64,000 bases of DNA from Mycobacterium colombiense CECT 3035 (GCF_002105755.1 NZ_CP020821.1:3534001-3598000); one strand, 5' to 3'; shown: positions 20,901 through 30,602, counted from the stretch's first letter. Notes: generated by a model not told the origin, from the letters alone. Numbers and translations: made by a program.

Positions 20901-21760
20901 TGGGGAATCGGCTCGCCGGCCTGCTGGACCGTCTGTTCTCCTTCGACATCACGGCCCACCTGCTCCGCCACGACTTCGTGCAGCAGGCGCTGGTGGCCGC
21001 CGCCCTGCTGGGACTGGTGGCCGGGCTGATCGGGCCGTTCATCGTGATGCGGCAGATGTCGTTCGCCGTGCACGGTTCCAGCGAATTATCGCTGACCGGA
21101 GCCGCTTTCGCGCTGCTGGTCGGCTTCGGCGTGGGCGTGGGCGCGCTGGTCGGCAGCGCCCTGGCCGCGGCGCTGTTCGGCGTGCTCGGGCGGCGCGACC
21201 GGGAGCGCGATTCGGTGATCGGCGTGGTGCTGGCCTTCGGGTTGGGCCTGGCGGTGTTGTTCATCCATCTCTACCCGGGCCGCACGTCGACCAGCTTCGC
21301 CCTGCTGACCGGCCAGATCGTCGGGGTCGGCTACACCGGACTGACAATGCTGGCGCTGGTCTGCCTGCTCGTCATCGCCGTGCTGGCGACGTGCTACCGG
21401 CCGCTGCTGTTCGCCACCGTCGATCCCGACGTCGCCGCGGCCCGCGGTGTGCCGGTGTACGCGCTGGGCATCGTGTTCGCGGCCCTGGTCGGTGTGGTGG
21501 CGGCCCAGGCGGTGCAGATCGTCGGCGCGCTGCTGGTGATGTCGTTGCTCATCACGCCGGCGGCCGCGGCGGCCCGTGTGGTCGCCTCGCCGGCGGCGGC
21601 GATGGTGACCTCCGTGGTGTTCGCCGAGGTGTCCGCGGTCGGCGGCCTGGTGCTGTCGCTGGCGCCGGGAGTGCCGGTGTCGGTGTTCGTCGCGAGCATC
21701 TCGTTCCTGATCTATCTGGTCTGCTGGATGATCGGGCGCCGCCGAGAGTCCGCCGCCTAA
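20900..21760 (+). CDS. znuB: ZnuB-like metal ABC transporter permease
   Basis: Protein of 286 residues from ATG 20900 (TGATG overlap with znuC). It has about eight to nine hydrophobic segments of the ABC-3 permease type. Family segments include GPFIVMRQMSFAVHGSSELSLTGAA (coupling region), ATVDPDVAAARGVPV, and GALLVMSLLITPAAAAARV. It forms the channel for zinc import with ZnuC and ZnuA. It is the last gene of the Zur-box operon; lppH follows after 34 bases. Confidence 0.9.
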   Translation: MGNRLAGLLDRLFSFDITAHLLRHDFVQQALVAAALLGLVAGLIGPFIVMRQMSFAVHGSSELSLTGAAFALLVGFGVGVGALVGSALAAALFGVLGRRDRERDSVIGVVLAFGLGLAVLFIHLYPGRTSTSFALLTGQIVGVGYTGLTMLALVCLLVIAVLATCYRPLLFATVDPDVAAARGVPVYALGIVFAALVGVVAAQAVQIVGALLVMSLLITPAAAAARVVASPAAAMVTSVVFAEVSAVGGLVLSLAPGVPVSVFVASISFLIYLVCWMIGRRRESAA

Positions 21761-21794
21761 GCTGGTTACACACATTGGCCCCACGTCGGAGGCA

Positions 21795-22505
21795 GTGGTG
21801 CGCGGGTGGATCGCAGTCCTGGTGCTTGCGGCGGTGTGCGCGCTGACGGCCGGCTGCACCACCGTCGTCGGCGGCCGCGCGTCGCCCGCGGACACCTCCG
21901 GCCCGGTGCCCCGGACCCCGCTGAGCGCCGCGGACCTCGACGGGCTGCTGCTGGACAAGGATCAGATCAACTCCTTGCTCGACGCGGGGATGCGACTGCG
22001 CTACGGCGTGCAGGAGATGTGGGACTGGAGCTCGACTTTCAGCGACAAGAGCTGCCTGGCAATGGACGGGCCGGCGCAGGCGGCCGTCTACGCGGACACC
22101 GGGTGGACCGCGATGCGCGGCCAGCGCTTCGACGACAACTTCGACGACCCCGCCGTTCGCAACGACTCCGCCATCCAGGCCGTGATCGCCTACCCGTCCG
22201 CGCGGAAGGCCAACACGTTCTACGACGCCTCGGTGCGGCGATGGTTCGCCTGCGCCAATCGCAAGTTCTCCGAACGTCCCACGGGCAAGCCCGAAATCGT
22301 GTGGGCGGTGGGCGACGCCCACAAGGTCGGGGGCACGCTGAGCACGTCCGAGGTTCAGGACAGCAGCGACGGCTGGACGTGCCAGCGGGCGCTGACCGCG
22401 CGCAACAACGTCGTCATCGACGTCGCCACCTGCGGCTCCTTGCTGCCCGGCGGGTCCGCGGTCGACCTGGCCGAGCAGATCGCGGCCAAGGTCAGCAGGC
22501 AGTAG
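21795..22505 (+). CDS. lppH: LppH-like lipoprotein with PknH-type extracellular sensor domain
   Basis: Protein of 236 residues with lipobox LTAGC (Cys at about 20) after a hydrophobic signal. The mature part matches the extracellular domain of PknH: the regions MWDWSSTFSDKSCLAMDGPAQAAVY, WTAMRGQRF, and two cysteine pairs (SCL...FACAN; WTCQRAL...ATCGS) fit its two disulfides. There is no kinase domain, so it is a stand-alone sensor-like lipoprotein. It corresponds to Rv3576. Either of two adjacent GTG codons (21795, 21798) could start it; CGGAGG lies just upstream. The ligand is unknown. Confidence 0.85.
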   Translation: MVRGWIAVLVLAAVCALTAGCTTVVGGRASPADTSGPVPRTPLSAADLDGLLLDKDQINSLLDAGMRLRYGVQEMWDWSSTFSDKSCLAMDGPAQAAVYADTGWTAMRGQRFDDNFDDPAVRNDSAIQAVIAYPSARKANTFYDASVRRWFACANRKFSERPTGKPEIVWAVGDAHKVGGTLSTSEVQDSSDGWTCQRALTARNNVVIDVATCGSLLPGGSAVDLAEQIAAKVSRQ

Positions 22506-22564
22506 CAGCGGCTGCCGAACCTCCTCGCCTAGGCCGGCGCACGGCTCCCCCATAAGCTGGGCGG

Positions 22565-23323
22565 GTGGCCGGTATCGACCTCAACGCCGACCTGGGCGAG
22601 GGCTTCGGCGTCTGGCGCCTCGGTGATGACGACGCCATGCTCGGCATCGTCACCAGCGCCAACGTCGCGTGCGGTTTTCACGCCGGCGACCCCGCGGGTC
22701 TGGTGCGGGTGTGCCGGTCGGCGGCCGCGGCCGGGGTCCGCATCGGGGCGCAGGTGAGCTACCGCGACCTGGCCGGGTTCGGCAGGCGGTTCATCGACGT
22801 CACCGCCGAGGACCTGATCGCCGACGTGGTGTACCAGATCGGCGCGCTGCAGGCGATCGCGCACGCGGCCGGCTCGTCGGTGTCCTACGTGAAACCGCAT
22901 GGCGCGCTGTACAACACGATCGTGACCCATCACGAGCAGGCCGCCGCCGTGGCCGAGGCGGTGCGCCTGGTGGACGCGCGGCTACCGGTGCTGGGCATGG
23001 CCGGCTCGGTGTTTTTCGACGAAGCCGCCCGCCGCGAGTTACGCACGATCGCAGAGGCTTTCGCAGACCGGGCGTATCGTCCCGACGGCCGGCTGGTGTC
23101 CCGCCGTGAGCCGGGCGCGGTGCTGCACGACCCGGCGGCGATCGCCGACCGGGTGGCCGCCATGGTCACCTCGGGCCGGGTCACCGCGATCGACGGCACG
23201 CAGATCGCCTTGCAGGCGCAATCCGTTTGCGTGCACGGTGATTCGCCGGGAGCGGTGCGGATCGCCACCGCCGTTCGCGACCGCCTCGCGGCGGCCGGCA
23301 TCGAGATCGGGGCCTTCTGCTGA
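22565..23323 (+). CDS. pxpA: PxpA (LamB/YcsF family), 5-oxoprolinase subunit A
   Basis: Protein of 252 residues beginning at GTG with [40 protein letters not shown], the family hallmark. Further blocks are [27 protein letters not shown] and [10 protein letters not shown]. PxpA acts with PxpB and PxpC in ATP-dependent opening of 5-oxoproline to glutamate. Neither partner is encoded nearby, so the subunit is an orphan at this locus. Its stop overlaps the next ATG (TGATG), which couples it to the metallo-beta-lactamase-fold gene. Confidence 0.9.
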   Translation: MAGIDLNADLGEGFGVWRLGDDDAMLGIVTSANVACGFHAGDPAGLVRVCRSAAAAGVRIGAQVSYRDLAGFGRRFIDVTAEDLIADVVYQIGALQAIAHAAGSSVSYVKPHGALYNTIVTHHEQAAAVAEAVRLVDARLPVLGMAGSVFFDEAARRELRTIAEAFADRAYRPDGRLVSRREPGAVLHDPAAIADRVAAMVTSGRVTAIDGTQIALQAQSVCVHGDSPGAVRIATAVRDRLAAAGIEIGAFC

Positions 23324-24240
23324 TGCGGCTGAAACTCGGGCGCCCCGACATCGCGCGGTACGCACACCGGTTCGACGCGCCCGCCGCCGAGCCCGGCGCG
23401 CCCTCGGTGACCTGGATGGGCGTGGCGACCCTGCTGATCGACGACGGCTCGTCGGCGTTGCTGACCGACGGCTACTTCTCCCGGCCGAGCCTGGCCAAAA
23501 TCGCGACCGGCAAGGTCGCGCCCTCGCCGGCGCGCGTCGACGGATGCCTTGCGCGGGCCAAGGTGTCGCGCCTGGCGGCGGTCATCCCCGTGCACACGCA
23601 CATCGACCACGCGCTGGACTCGGCCCTGGTCGCCGACCGCACCGGCGCGCGGTTGGTCGGCGGGCGGTCCGCGGCCAATGTCGGGCGCGGGTACGGGCTG
23701 GCCGAGAACCGGATCGTCGTCGCGGTCAGCGGCGAACCGATTCGGTTGGGCGCCTATGACGTCACCCTGATCGAATCGCACCATTGCCCGCCCGACCGAT
23801 TTCCCGGCGTCATCGACGAACCGGTGATCCCGCCGGTGAAGGCGTCGGCGTATCGCTGCGGGGAATCCTGGTCGACGCTGGTGCACCACCGATCCACTGG
23901 CAGGCGGCTGTTGATCCAGGGCAGTGCCGGCTTCGTCAAGGGCGCCCTGGCCGGCCATCGCGCCGACGCCGTGTACCTGTCCGTCGGGCAACTGGGGCTG
24001 CAGCCACGGTCATACCTGGTCGACTATTGGACCGAGACCGTGCGCGCGGTGGGGGCGCGCCGGGTGATCCTGATTCACTGGGACGACTTCTTCCGACCGC
24101 TCACAAAGCCGTTGCGCGCCTTGCCCTATGCGGGAGACGACTTAGACTTTTCCGTCCAGATCCTCGACGAGCTCGCCGCCAACGACGGTGTCGCGCTGCA
24201 CCTGCCGACGGTGTGGCAACGCGAAAACCCCTGGGCCTGA
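23323..24240 (+). CDS. Metallo-beta-lactamase-fold hydrolase (Rv3577-like)
   Basis: Protein of 305 residues. The zinc motif is PVHTHIDHALDSALVADRTGARLVGG (HxHxDH), with further probable ligands in ESHHCPP and LIHWDDF, so this is an MBL-fold enzyme of the UlaG/NAPE-PLD-like branch. The start ATG overlaps the pxpA stop. It matches the position of Rv3577. The substrate is unknown. The last 99 bases overlap the convergent MFS gene. Confidence 0.82.
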   Translation: MRLKLGRPDIARYAHRFDAPAAEPGAPSVTWMGVATLLIDDGSSALLTDGYFSRPSLAKIATGKVAPSPARVDGCLARAKVSRLAAVIPVHTHIDHALDSALVADRTGARLVGGRSAANVGRGYGLAENRIVVAVSGEPIRLGAYDVTLIESHHCPPDRFPGVIDEPVIPPVKASAYRCGESWSTLVHHRSTGRRLLIQGSAGFVKGALAGHRADAVYLSVGQLGLQPRSYLVDYWTETVRAVGARRVILIHWDDFFRPLTKPLRALPYAGDDLDFSVQILDELAANDGVALHLPTVWQRENPWA

Positions 24241-25467
24241 AGCGGTCCCGGTCGCCGTTTCCGGCATCGCGATCAGGTAGAGGGCGAAGCCGAGCGCGGC
24301 GATCGCACCCAGCGACATAAAAGCCACGCTGTAGCCCGCGGCGACCACGATCCCGCCTGCGACGAAATTCGAGAGCGATGCGCCGATGCCCCACGCGCTG
24401 GTGATCGCCCCCAGGCTGACGTTGAACCGGCCCGTGCCGTGCGTGACATCCTGGACGACCAGCGGGAACAAGGCCCCGAATATGCCTGCCCCGACTCCAT
24501 CGAGCAACTGCACACCGACCAGCCAGTAGGAATTGTCCGACAGCGGGTACAGGAATGCGCGAACCGTCAAGACGGCGAATCCCACCAAGAAGATCGGCTT
24601 TCGTCCCCAGCTGTCGGTTTTGGCGCCGACGAGGTAGGCCACCGGCACCATCACCACCTGCGCCGCGACGATGCACGCCGACATGAGCGCCGTCCCGACC
24701 TCCTTGTTGTGCAGGGCCAGCTTCTGACCGACCAGCGGCAGCATGGCCGCGTTGGCGAGGTGGAACGCAAAGACCACCACGGCGAAGATCATCAATCGCC
24801 GGTTGTGCAACAGCACCCCGAAACCGGACGGCCCCCGGTGTTGTCCTGACGTTGCCTTGTCCATGCCACGCGCTACGTCGTCGTCAATCGCGTCGCCCGG
24901 AACACGCAGCGTCGCAACGACACTGAGCACCGCCATGACGGCCAGCAGCCAGAACACCACCACCGGCCCAAAATAGTAGGCCAGCCCGCCGGCGACGACG
25001 GCGGCCGACGCGGTGCCGGCGTGCCTGAACGATTCGTTGCGCCCCACCCGCCGGGAAAACAGCCGCGGCCCCACGATGCCGAGCGTGATCGCGGCCAGCG
25101 CGGGGCTGAAGATGGAGCCGGCGATCCCGGTGACGGCCTGCAGGAATGCGATCGTATAGAAGCCTGGCAGCAGCGGCATCGCCAACGCGGCGACGGCCAC
25201 CCCGACGGCCCCGGTAATGACCAGCGCCCGCTTCGCGGTCGTCTTGTCGACCAATGCGCCGACGGGTGTCTGCACGATGACGCCGGCGATACCGCCGAGG
25301 GCCATGACGAATCCGATCGAGGCCTGATCCCAATGATGGGTCACCAGAAGGTATATCGACAGGAACGGCCCCAAGCCATCGCGAACGTCGGCCAGCGAGA
25401 ACGCCATCAGGTCAAGCGCGTGCGCCGTTCGCCGCCGGAGCGTCACCGCATTATCTGGCTGCGTCAT
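24142..25467 (-). CDS. Major facilitator superfamily transporter
   Basis: Protein of 441 residues from ATG 25467 with about twelve hydrophobic segments. MFS motifs include GALVDKTTAKRALVITG (loop 2-3) and GAKTDSWGRKPIFLVGF (loop 8-9). A charged middle loop (GDAIDDDVARGMDKATSGQHRG) separates the halves. The frame stays open far upstream, but that part is antisense to arsB2. The final 35 or so residues (HRRQVQRDTVVGGELVEDLDGKV) read antisense to the preceding gene, so the native C-terminus may be shorter. The substrate is unknown. Confidence 0.8.
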   Translation of the reverse strand: MTQPDNAVTLRRRTAHALDLMAFSLADVRDGLGPFLSIYLLVTHHWDQASIGFVMALGGIAGVIVQTPVGALVDKTTAKRALVITGAVGVAVAALAMPLLPGFYTIAFLQAVTGIAGSIFSPALAAITLGIVGPRLFSRRVGRNESFRHAGTASAAVVAGGLAYYFGPVVVFWLLAVMAVLSVVATLRVPGDAIDDDVARGMDKATSGQHRGPSGFGVLLHNRRLMIFAVVVFAFHLANAAMLPLVGQKLALHNKEVGTALMSACIVAAQVVMVPVAYLVGAKTDSWGRKPIFLVGFAVLTVRAFLYPLSDNSYWLVGVQLLDGVGAGIFGALFPLVVQDVTHGTGRFNVSLGAITSAWGIGASLSNFVAGGIVVAAGYSVAFMSLGAIAALGFALYLIAMPETATGTASGPGVFALPHRRQVQRDTVVGGELVEDLDGKV

Positions 25468-25635
25468 CCAATCCGCTCTTTCCGACGGTTGGCAGGATCG
25501 CCATACGCTAACCGATCCGCACGGGGTTCGGCGCGCGACGTTGACGCCGCCGCACGGGATCGGCCGCCGACCGGTAACATCCGATCCGCAATCGCGGTTG
25601 GCGTCATCGCATTCACCGATAGGAGCACCGCCCCT

Positions 25636-25677
25636 ATGGCCCTGACGCGTCGCCGACGATCTCCGGCAGCGAACTGA
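25636..25677 (+). CDS. Possible 13-residue leader peptide before arsB2
   Basis: ATG 25636 to TGA 25677 encodes MALTRRRRSPAAN. It has TAGGAG upstream, whereas arsB2 itself has no visible ribosome-binding site. Its first 13 bases (ATGGCCCTGACGC) are repeated exactly at the arsB2 start four bases after its stop. It may serve translational coupling of arsB2, or be a duplicated, abandoned start. Unproven. Confidence 0.4.
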   Translation: MALTRRRRSPAAN

Positions 25678-25680
25678 GCG

Positions 25681-26922
25681 ATGGCCCTGACGCTTGCGCT
25701 GTTGCTGCTTGCCGTGGTTCTGGCGTTCGCCGTCGCGCGGCCCGGCGGTTGGCCCGAGGCGCTGGCGGCGGTCCCGGCAGCCCTGATCCTGGTCGCGGTT
25801 GGCGCGATCTCGGTTCACCAGGCGGCCAAACAGATCGCCGACCTGTCCGGGGTGGTGGCGTTCCTGGGTGCGGTGCTGGTGCTGGCCAAGCTGTGCGACG
25901 ACGAGGGCCTGTTCGAGGCCGCCGGCGCGGCGATCACGCGGGGGCGGGTCGGGTCGGGCGGCCTGCTGCGTCGGGTGTTCGTCATCTCCTCGGTGATCAC
26001 CGCGGTGCTGAGCCTGGACGCCGCCGTGGTGTTGCTGACCCCGGTGGTGCTGGCCGCCGTGCGCCGACAGCGCACCCGGGTGCGGCCGTACGCCTACGCC
26101 ACAGCGCATCTGGCCAACGGCGCCTCGCTGTTGCTGCCGGTGTCGAACCTGACCAACCTGCTGGCCTTTCACACCGCCAACATCTCGTTCACGAAGTTCA
26201 CGCTGGTGATGGCGGCTCCGTGGGTGGGCGCGGTGGTGGTCCTCTATTTGATCTTCCGGTGGTTCTTCGCCAAGGACCTGCGGGTGCAGCCGGACCCGGA
26301 GCAGCTGAGCGAGCCGCCGCGCCCGCCGGTGTTCGTGCTGGTGGTCGTCGCGCTGACGCTGGCCGGGTTCGCGGTCGCGCAGTCCGTGGGGATCGCGCCG
26401 GCCTGGGTGGCGCTGTGCGGCGCCGTGGTTTTGGCGGTGCGCAGCCTGCGCCACCGGCACACCTCGGTGGCCGACATCGTGCGCTCGGTGAACGTGTCGT
26501 TTCTGGTGTTCGTCCTGGCGCTGGGCGTCGTGGTGCAGGCGGTCATGCTCAACGGGATGGACCGGGCGATGTCGGCGGTGCTGCCATCGGGTTCGGGCCT
26601 GGCGGCGTTGCTCGCCATCGCCGCGATAGCCGCGGTGCTGGCCAACGTCGTCAACAACCTGCCCGCGACGCTGGTGCTGCTGCCGCTGGTTGCGCCGAGT
26701 GGGCCGGTGGCGGTTTTGGCCGTGCTGATCGGGGTGAACATCGGGCCCAACCTGACCTACGTCGGCTCGCTGTCCAACCTGTTGTGGCGGCGCGTGTTAC
26801 GCCAGCACGACGTCGACGCCGGCGTCGGCGAGTACACCCGCCTCGGCGTGTGCACGGTGCCGGCCTCGCTGGTGGTCGCGGTGCTGGCGCTGTGGGGCTC
26901 GGCGCGGCTGCTCGGCCTCTAG
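25681..26922 (+). CDS. arsB2: ArsB2, arsenite/anion efflux-type permease
   Basis: Protein of 413 residues, the length recalled for M. tuberculosis ArsB2 (Rv3578). It is almost wholly hydrophobic, with about eleven membrane segments of the ArsB/NhaD ion-transporter superfamily. Typical segments are LLPVSNLTNLLAFH and IGVNIGPNLTYVGSLSNLLWRRVLR, the paired re-entrant regions. No arsR, arsC or arsA lies beside it, so arsenite as substrate is only a family guess. No Shine-Dalgarno sequence precedes the ATG. Confidence 0.88.
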   Translation: MALTLALLLLAVVLAFAVARPGGWPEALAAVPAALILVAVGAISVHQAAKQIADLSGVVAFLGAVLVLAKLCDDEGLFEAAGAAITRGRVGSGGLLRRVFVISSVITAVLSLDAAVVLLTPVVLAAVRRQRTRVRPYAYATAHLANGASLLLPVSNLTNLLAFHTANISFTKFTLVMAAPWVGAVVVLYLIFRWFFAKDLRVQPDPEQLSEPPRPPVFVLVVVALTLAGFAVAQSVGIAPAWVALCGAVVLAVRSLRHRHTSVADIVRSVNVSFLVFVLALGVVVQAVMLNGMDRAMSAVLPSGSGLAALLAIAAIAAVLANVVNNLPATLVLLPLVAPSGPVAVLAVLIGVNIGPNLTYVGSLSNLLWRRVLRQHDVDAGVGEYTRLGVCTVPASLVVAVLALWGSARLLGL

Positions 26923-26947
26923 CGCACGGGCGAACACGGCAGGGGCC

Positions 26948-27168
26948 CGACCGGATGATCGATGCCAGCTCCTCGCGCCCTGGCAGGCCCGGTACACGTG
27001 GCCCTCCACGGTGCGCACCGACATCACCGGCTTCTGGGCGATCTCGCGATTGGACAGGCCGGCGTTCGACGTCGGCGCGCTGCCGGCCGGACAACTTCAG
27101 TCCCGTCGGGGTGTGCAACGCCGGGGTGTGCAGGCCACCGCGCTAGTAGGCCAGTTCCCTGGCCACCG
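26948..27168 (-). pseudogene. Remnant of a LuxR-family regulator (C-terminal HTH)
   Basis: On the minus strand, pieces of a LuxR C-terminus appear in alternating frames: ARELAYY, then HTPTGLKLSGRQR in one frame, AGLSNREIAQKPVMSVRTVEGHVYRAC in a second, and REELASIIRSG back in the first. These are the expected consecutive parts of a GerE-type HTH, but codons are missing at both joins and the upstream ATPase/sensor part is absent. It is a decayed gene fragment in the 286-base gap between arsB2 and the GDPD gene. Confidence 0.75.
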
Positions 27169-27208
27169 AGGCCCGCGAGAACGGCGACCTGGCCGGCAGC
27201 GTCGCCCG

Positions 27209-28207
27209 CTAGCCCCGCCGGTAGGCCGGCGGCAGCGGCATCGCCAGTTCGGCGAGCACGCCGCGCAGCAGCGTCGGATAGTCGGTGATCAGGCCGTCGA
27301 CCCCGTATCCGATCTGCTGACGCATGGCGGCGGCGTCATTCACCGTCCACGGAATCACCTTGAGCCCCAACGCATGTGCTCTGTCGACGTACGCCTGACC
27401 GGTGACCATTTGATAATCCGGTGAGACGATGCCGGCGCCCACGATTCGCGCGCCGATCAGCGGATCGCCGATGAGCGTGGGGTTTTCGCCGGCCAGCCAC
27501 GGCGAGTCCGGCGCCCAGGTGTGGCCGTCGTAGAGGGCCACCAACGGAATCGCCGGATCGGCGCGCCGCACCAGCGGCAGGGTGCGCCAGTCGAAGCTCT
27601 GAATCTGTACCCGGTCGGCCTTGCCCGCGGAGGTGACCGCGGCCAGGATCACGTCGACGAACTCCTGCGGCTCCGCCGACGCGCCGGGCCGGTCGGCCTC
27701 CACCTTGGTTTCGATGTTGTATCGGATCCCGTCGGCGCGGTAGGAGTCGGCGAGCGCGAATACCTGAGGCAGGGTCGCTATCTTGTTGCCCCGCACCACC
27801 TCCGCGTGGGGATACGCATCGAGCGGGCGGCCGCAGTCCAGCGTGTCGACCTGCGCCAGGGTGAGCTCGTGCACGAGCTTGCCGACGTAGGGGAACTGCG
27901 GGTCACCGGCGAACGCGGGCGCGGTGTCGGCGCACTTCTCCGCCCGGATCGTCGGGTCATGCCACACCAGCGGTTGTCCGTCCTTGGTCAGGACGACGTC
28001 GAGTTCCAGTGTGCTGACGCCTAATTCGAGCGCCTTGGCGAACGCGCGCAGGGACTCCTCGGTGGTCTCGCCCCGCCCCCCGCGGTGCGCCTGCAGGTCG
28101 AAGTCGGCCACCTGGGCCCGGGCGGCGCCAGTCGGGTACAGCGCGACGGCCAGCAGCACCAGCAGCGCGGCAAGGAGGCGCGCGGGCCGGCCGGGCAGCG
28201 GAGTCAA
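27209..28207 (-). CDS. Secreted glycerophosphodiester phosphodiesterase
   Basis: Protein of 332 residues with a signal peptide ([22 protein letters not shown], cut near residue 31). A GDPD TIM barrel follows: [14 protein letters not shown] with catalytic His and Glu, [19 protein letters not shown] with metal-binding Glu/Asp and catalytic His, YNIETKVE, and the final VIPWTVND...VDGLITDYP. It hydrolyses glycerophosphodiesters outside the membrane to sn-glycerol-3-phosphate plus alcohol. The start is TTG 28207, overlapping the stop of the methyltransferase gene by four bases, which suggests coupling. Confidence 0.88.
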   Translation of the reverse strand: MTPLPGRPARLLAALLVLLAVALYPTGAARAQVADFDLQAHRGGRGETTEESLRAFAKALELGVSTLELDVVLTKDGQPLVWHDPTIRAEKCADTAPAFAGDPQFPYVGKLVHELTLAQVDTLDCGRPLDAYPHAEVVRGNKIATLPQVFALADSYRADGIRYNIETKVEADRPGASAEPQEFVDVILAAVTSAGKADRVQIQSFDWRTLPLVRRADPAIPLVALYDGHTWAPDSPWLAGENPTLIGDPLIGARIVGAGIVSPDYQMVTGQAYVDRAHALGLKVIPWTVNDAAAMRQQIGYGVDGLITDYPTLLRGVLAELAMPLPPAYRRG

Positions 28208-29134
28208 CTCCTGCGTTGACGCGTGATCTCGGCGAGCACCACCCCGGCGGCCACCGACGCGTTGAGCGATTCGGTGTTTCCGGCCATCGGGATGGACACG
28301 ACCTCGTCGCAGTTCTGCCGCACCAACCGCGACAATCCCTTGCCTTCCGAGCCCACGACAACCACCAGCGGATCGGTGCCGTCGATGTCGTCGAGCGTGG
28401 TGTCACCGTCGGCGTCCAGACCGATCACCCGCAGGCCGCGCGCGGCCCAATCCGTCAGTGTCCTGTTCAGATTCGTGGCGCGTGCCACCGGGATGCGGGC
28501 CGCGGCCCGGCGCTGGTGCGCCAGGCCACCGCCGTCACCGACGCCGACCTCCGCTGCGGGATCAGCACCCCGTGGCCGCCGAACGCCGCCACCGAACGGA
28601 CGATGGCGCCCAGGTTGCGGGGGTCGGAGATGTTGTCCAGCGCGACCAGCAGCGCCGGCGGCGCGGAGAGTGCGGCGGCGACCAGGTCGTCGGGGTGGGC
28701 GTACTCGTAGGGCGGCACCTGCAGCGCGATGCCCTGATGCAGGTGATTGCCGGTCATCCGGTCCAGATCGGTGCGCGGCACCTCGAGGATGGAGATGCCC
28801 GAATCGGCCGCGCGAGTGACGGATTCGGTGAGGCGCTCGTCGGCTTCGGTACCCAGCGCCACGTAGAGCGCGGTGGCCGGCACCCCGGCCCGCAGGCATT
28901 CGAGCACCGGGTTGCGCCCCAGCACCGTCTCGGCTTCGTCGGTTCGGCCCCGCGCCGGCCGACGGCTCTGGGCCTTGGCGCGCTTGGCGGCCGGATGGTT
29001 TGGGCGCATGTGCGCCGGCGGGGTGGGCCCACGTCCTTCCAGGCCACGGCGGCGCTGGCCCCCGAACCCACGGTCGGGCCCTTCTTGGAGCCCTCTTTGC
29101 GGATCGCCCCACGGCGACGCGAGTTGCCGGCCAT
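28204..29134 (-). pseudogene. rlmB: TrmH/SpoU-family rRNA 2'-O-methyltransferase gene with two apparent frameshifts
   Basis: Corresponds to Rv3579c, a SPOUT methyltransferase of the RlmB group. It starts at ATG 29134, directly against the cysS stop ([19 protein letters not shown]). It needs one extra base in the C5 run at 29059-29063 to reach the frame [23 protein letters not shown]...[24 protein letters not shown] (motif 1). A second base is needed at the CCC run 28506-28508 to reach [15 protein letters not shown] and [18 protein letters not shown] (motifs 2 and 3, the SAM-binding knot). The first shift could be avoided by starting at ATG 29009; the second splits the catalytic domain. Both look like homopolymer deletions, so the true gene may be intact. 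The gene symbol is approximate. Confidence 0.82.
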
Positions 29135-30553
29135 CTACTCGTCGGGCTTTTCGTCGTGTGCCGAAAGCTCCCACTGCGGTCCGTCGGCGGTATCGGTGAC
29201 CTCGATCCCGGCGTGCTTGAGCCGGTCGCGGATCTCGTCGGCGAGCGCCCAATTGCGTTCCTCGCGCGCCTTCTGCCGGTTCTCCAGCTCCGCCCGGACC
29301 AGCACGTCGACGGCGGCCAGCGCCGCCGACGTTTCGTCGCGGGTCTCCCAGCGTTCGTCGAGCGGATCGCAACCCAGGATGCCCATCATCGCGCGGATGG
29401 CGCCGGCGTGTTGCAGCGCGCCTTCGTGATCACCGGAGTCCAGCGCCCGGTTGCCTTCGGCGCGGGACTGGTGCACCTCGGCGAGCGCGGCGGGCACCGC
29501 CAGGTCGTCGTTGAGCGCGTCGGCGAACTTCTGGGTCCACTGCCCGGGCTCGACGCCGCCGACCCGCACCCGCACGCGGTGCAGGAATTCCTCAACGCCG
29601 ACATAGGCTTTCACCGCGTCCTGCAGGGCGACCTCGGAGAATTCCAGCATCGACCGGTAATGGGCGCTGCCCAGGTAGTAGCGCAGTTCGGCGGCCCGCA
29701 CCCGCTGCAGCAGCGCCGGTATGGCCAGCACGTTGCCCAGCGACTTGCTCATCTTCTCGCCGCCCATCGTCACCCAGCCGTTGTGCAGCCAGTAGCGGGC
29801 GAAGCCGTCGCCGGCGGCGCGGCTCTGGGCGATCTCGTTCTCGTGATGCGGGAAGACCAAATCCATTCCGCCGCAATGGATGTCGAATTCCGGCCCCAGG
29901 TACGTGCGGGCCATCGCGGAGCATTCCAGGTGCCAGCCCGGGCGCCCGCGGCCCCACGGGGTGGGCCAGGACGGCTCGCCGGGCTTGGCGGCCTTCCACA
30001 GCGTGAAGTCACGCTGGTCGCGTTTGCAGGTGGCCACGCCCTCGCCCTGGTGGACGTCGTCGATCTTGTGTCCGGACAGCTGCCCGTACTCCGGGTAGCT
30101 GAGCACGTTGAAGTACACGTCGCCACCGGCGGCATAGGCGTGATCGGTTTCGATCAGGCGCCCCATCAATTCGACCATCTGGGTGATGTGCCCGGTGGCT
30201 CGCGGTTCGGCCGACGGAGGCAGCACGTCCAGCGCGTCGTAGGCGGCGGAAAAGGCACGCTCATAGGTGGCCGCCCACTCCCACCACGGCCGACCCGCCG
30301 CGGCGGCCTTGTTGAGAATCTTGTCGTCGATGTCGGTGACGTTGCGGATGAACGCGACGTCGCAGCCGCGCGCGATCAGCCACCGGCGCAGGATGTCGAA
30401 GGCCACGCCGCTGCGGACGTGGCCGATGTGCGGCAGGCCCTGGACGGTGGCGCCACACAGGTAGATGGAGACGTGACCCTCGCGCAGCGGGACGAAATCC
30501 CGCACGGCACCGGCCGCGGTGTCGTGTAGCCGCAAGCGGGCCTGATCGGTCAC
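29135..30553 (-). CDS. cysS: Cysteinyl-tRNA synthetase
   Basis: Class I synthetase of 472 residues. HIGH-type motif PHIGHVRSG near residue 40, KMSKS in [11 protein letters not shown], and zinc ligands Cys in LCGATVQG, Cys in WHLECSAM, and His/Glu in FPHHENE are all present. It charges tRNA-Cys. It differs from the mycothiol ligase MshC in its full length and its C-terminal DALR/anticodon region. The first gene downstream is the rRNA methyltransferase, with no gap; ispF lies upstream on the same strand after 49 bases. Confidence 0.95.
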   Translation of the reverse strand: MTDQARLRLHDTAAGAVRDFVPLREGHVSIYLCGATVQGLPHIGHVRSGVAFDILRRWLIARGCDVAFIRNVTDIDDKILNKAAAAGRPWWEWAATYERAFSAAYDALDVLPPSAEPRATGHITQMVELMGRLIETDHAYAAGGDVYFNVLSYPEYGQLSGHKIDDVHQGEGVATCKRDQRDFTLWKAAKPGEPSWPTPWGRGRPGWHLECSAMARTYLGPEFDIHCGGMDLVFPHHENEIAQSRAAGDGFARYWLHNGWVTMGGEKMSKSLGNVLAIPALLQRVRAAELRYYLGSAHYRSMLEFSEVALQDAVKAYVGVEEFLHRVRVRVGGVEPGQWTQKFADALNDDLAVPAALAEVHQSRAEGNRALDSGDHEGALQHAGAIRAMMGILGCDPLDERWETRDETSAALAAVDVLVRAELENRQKAREERNWALADEIRDRLKHAGIEVTDTADGPQWELSAHDEKPDE

Positions 30554-30602
30554 GACGTGCCAGCTTACCGGGTAGTTCCCCGGCGCCCGGCGGTGCGCGG
30601 GC

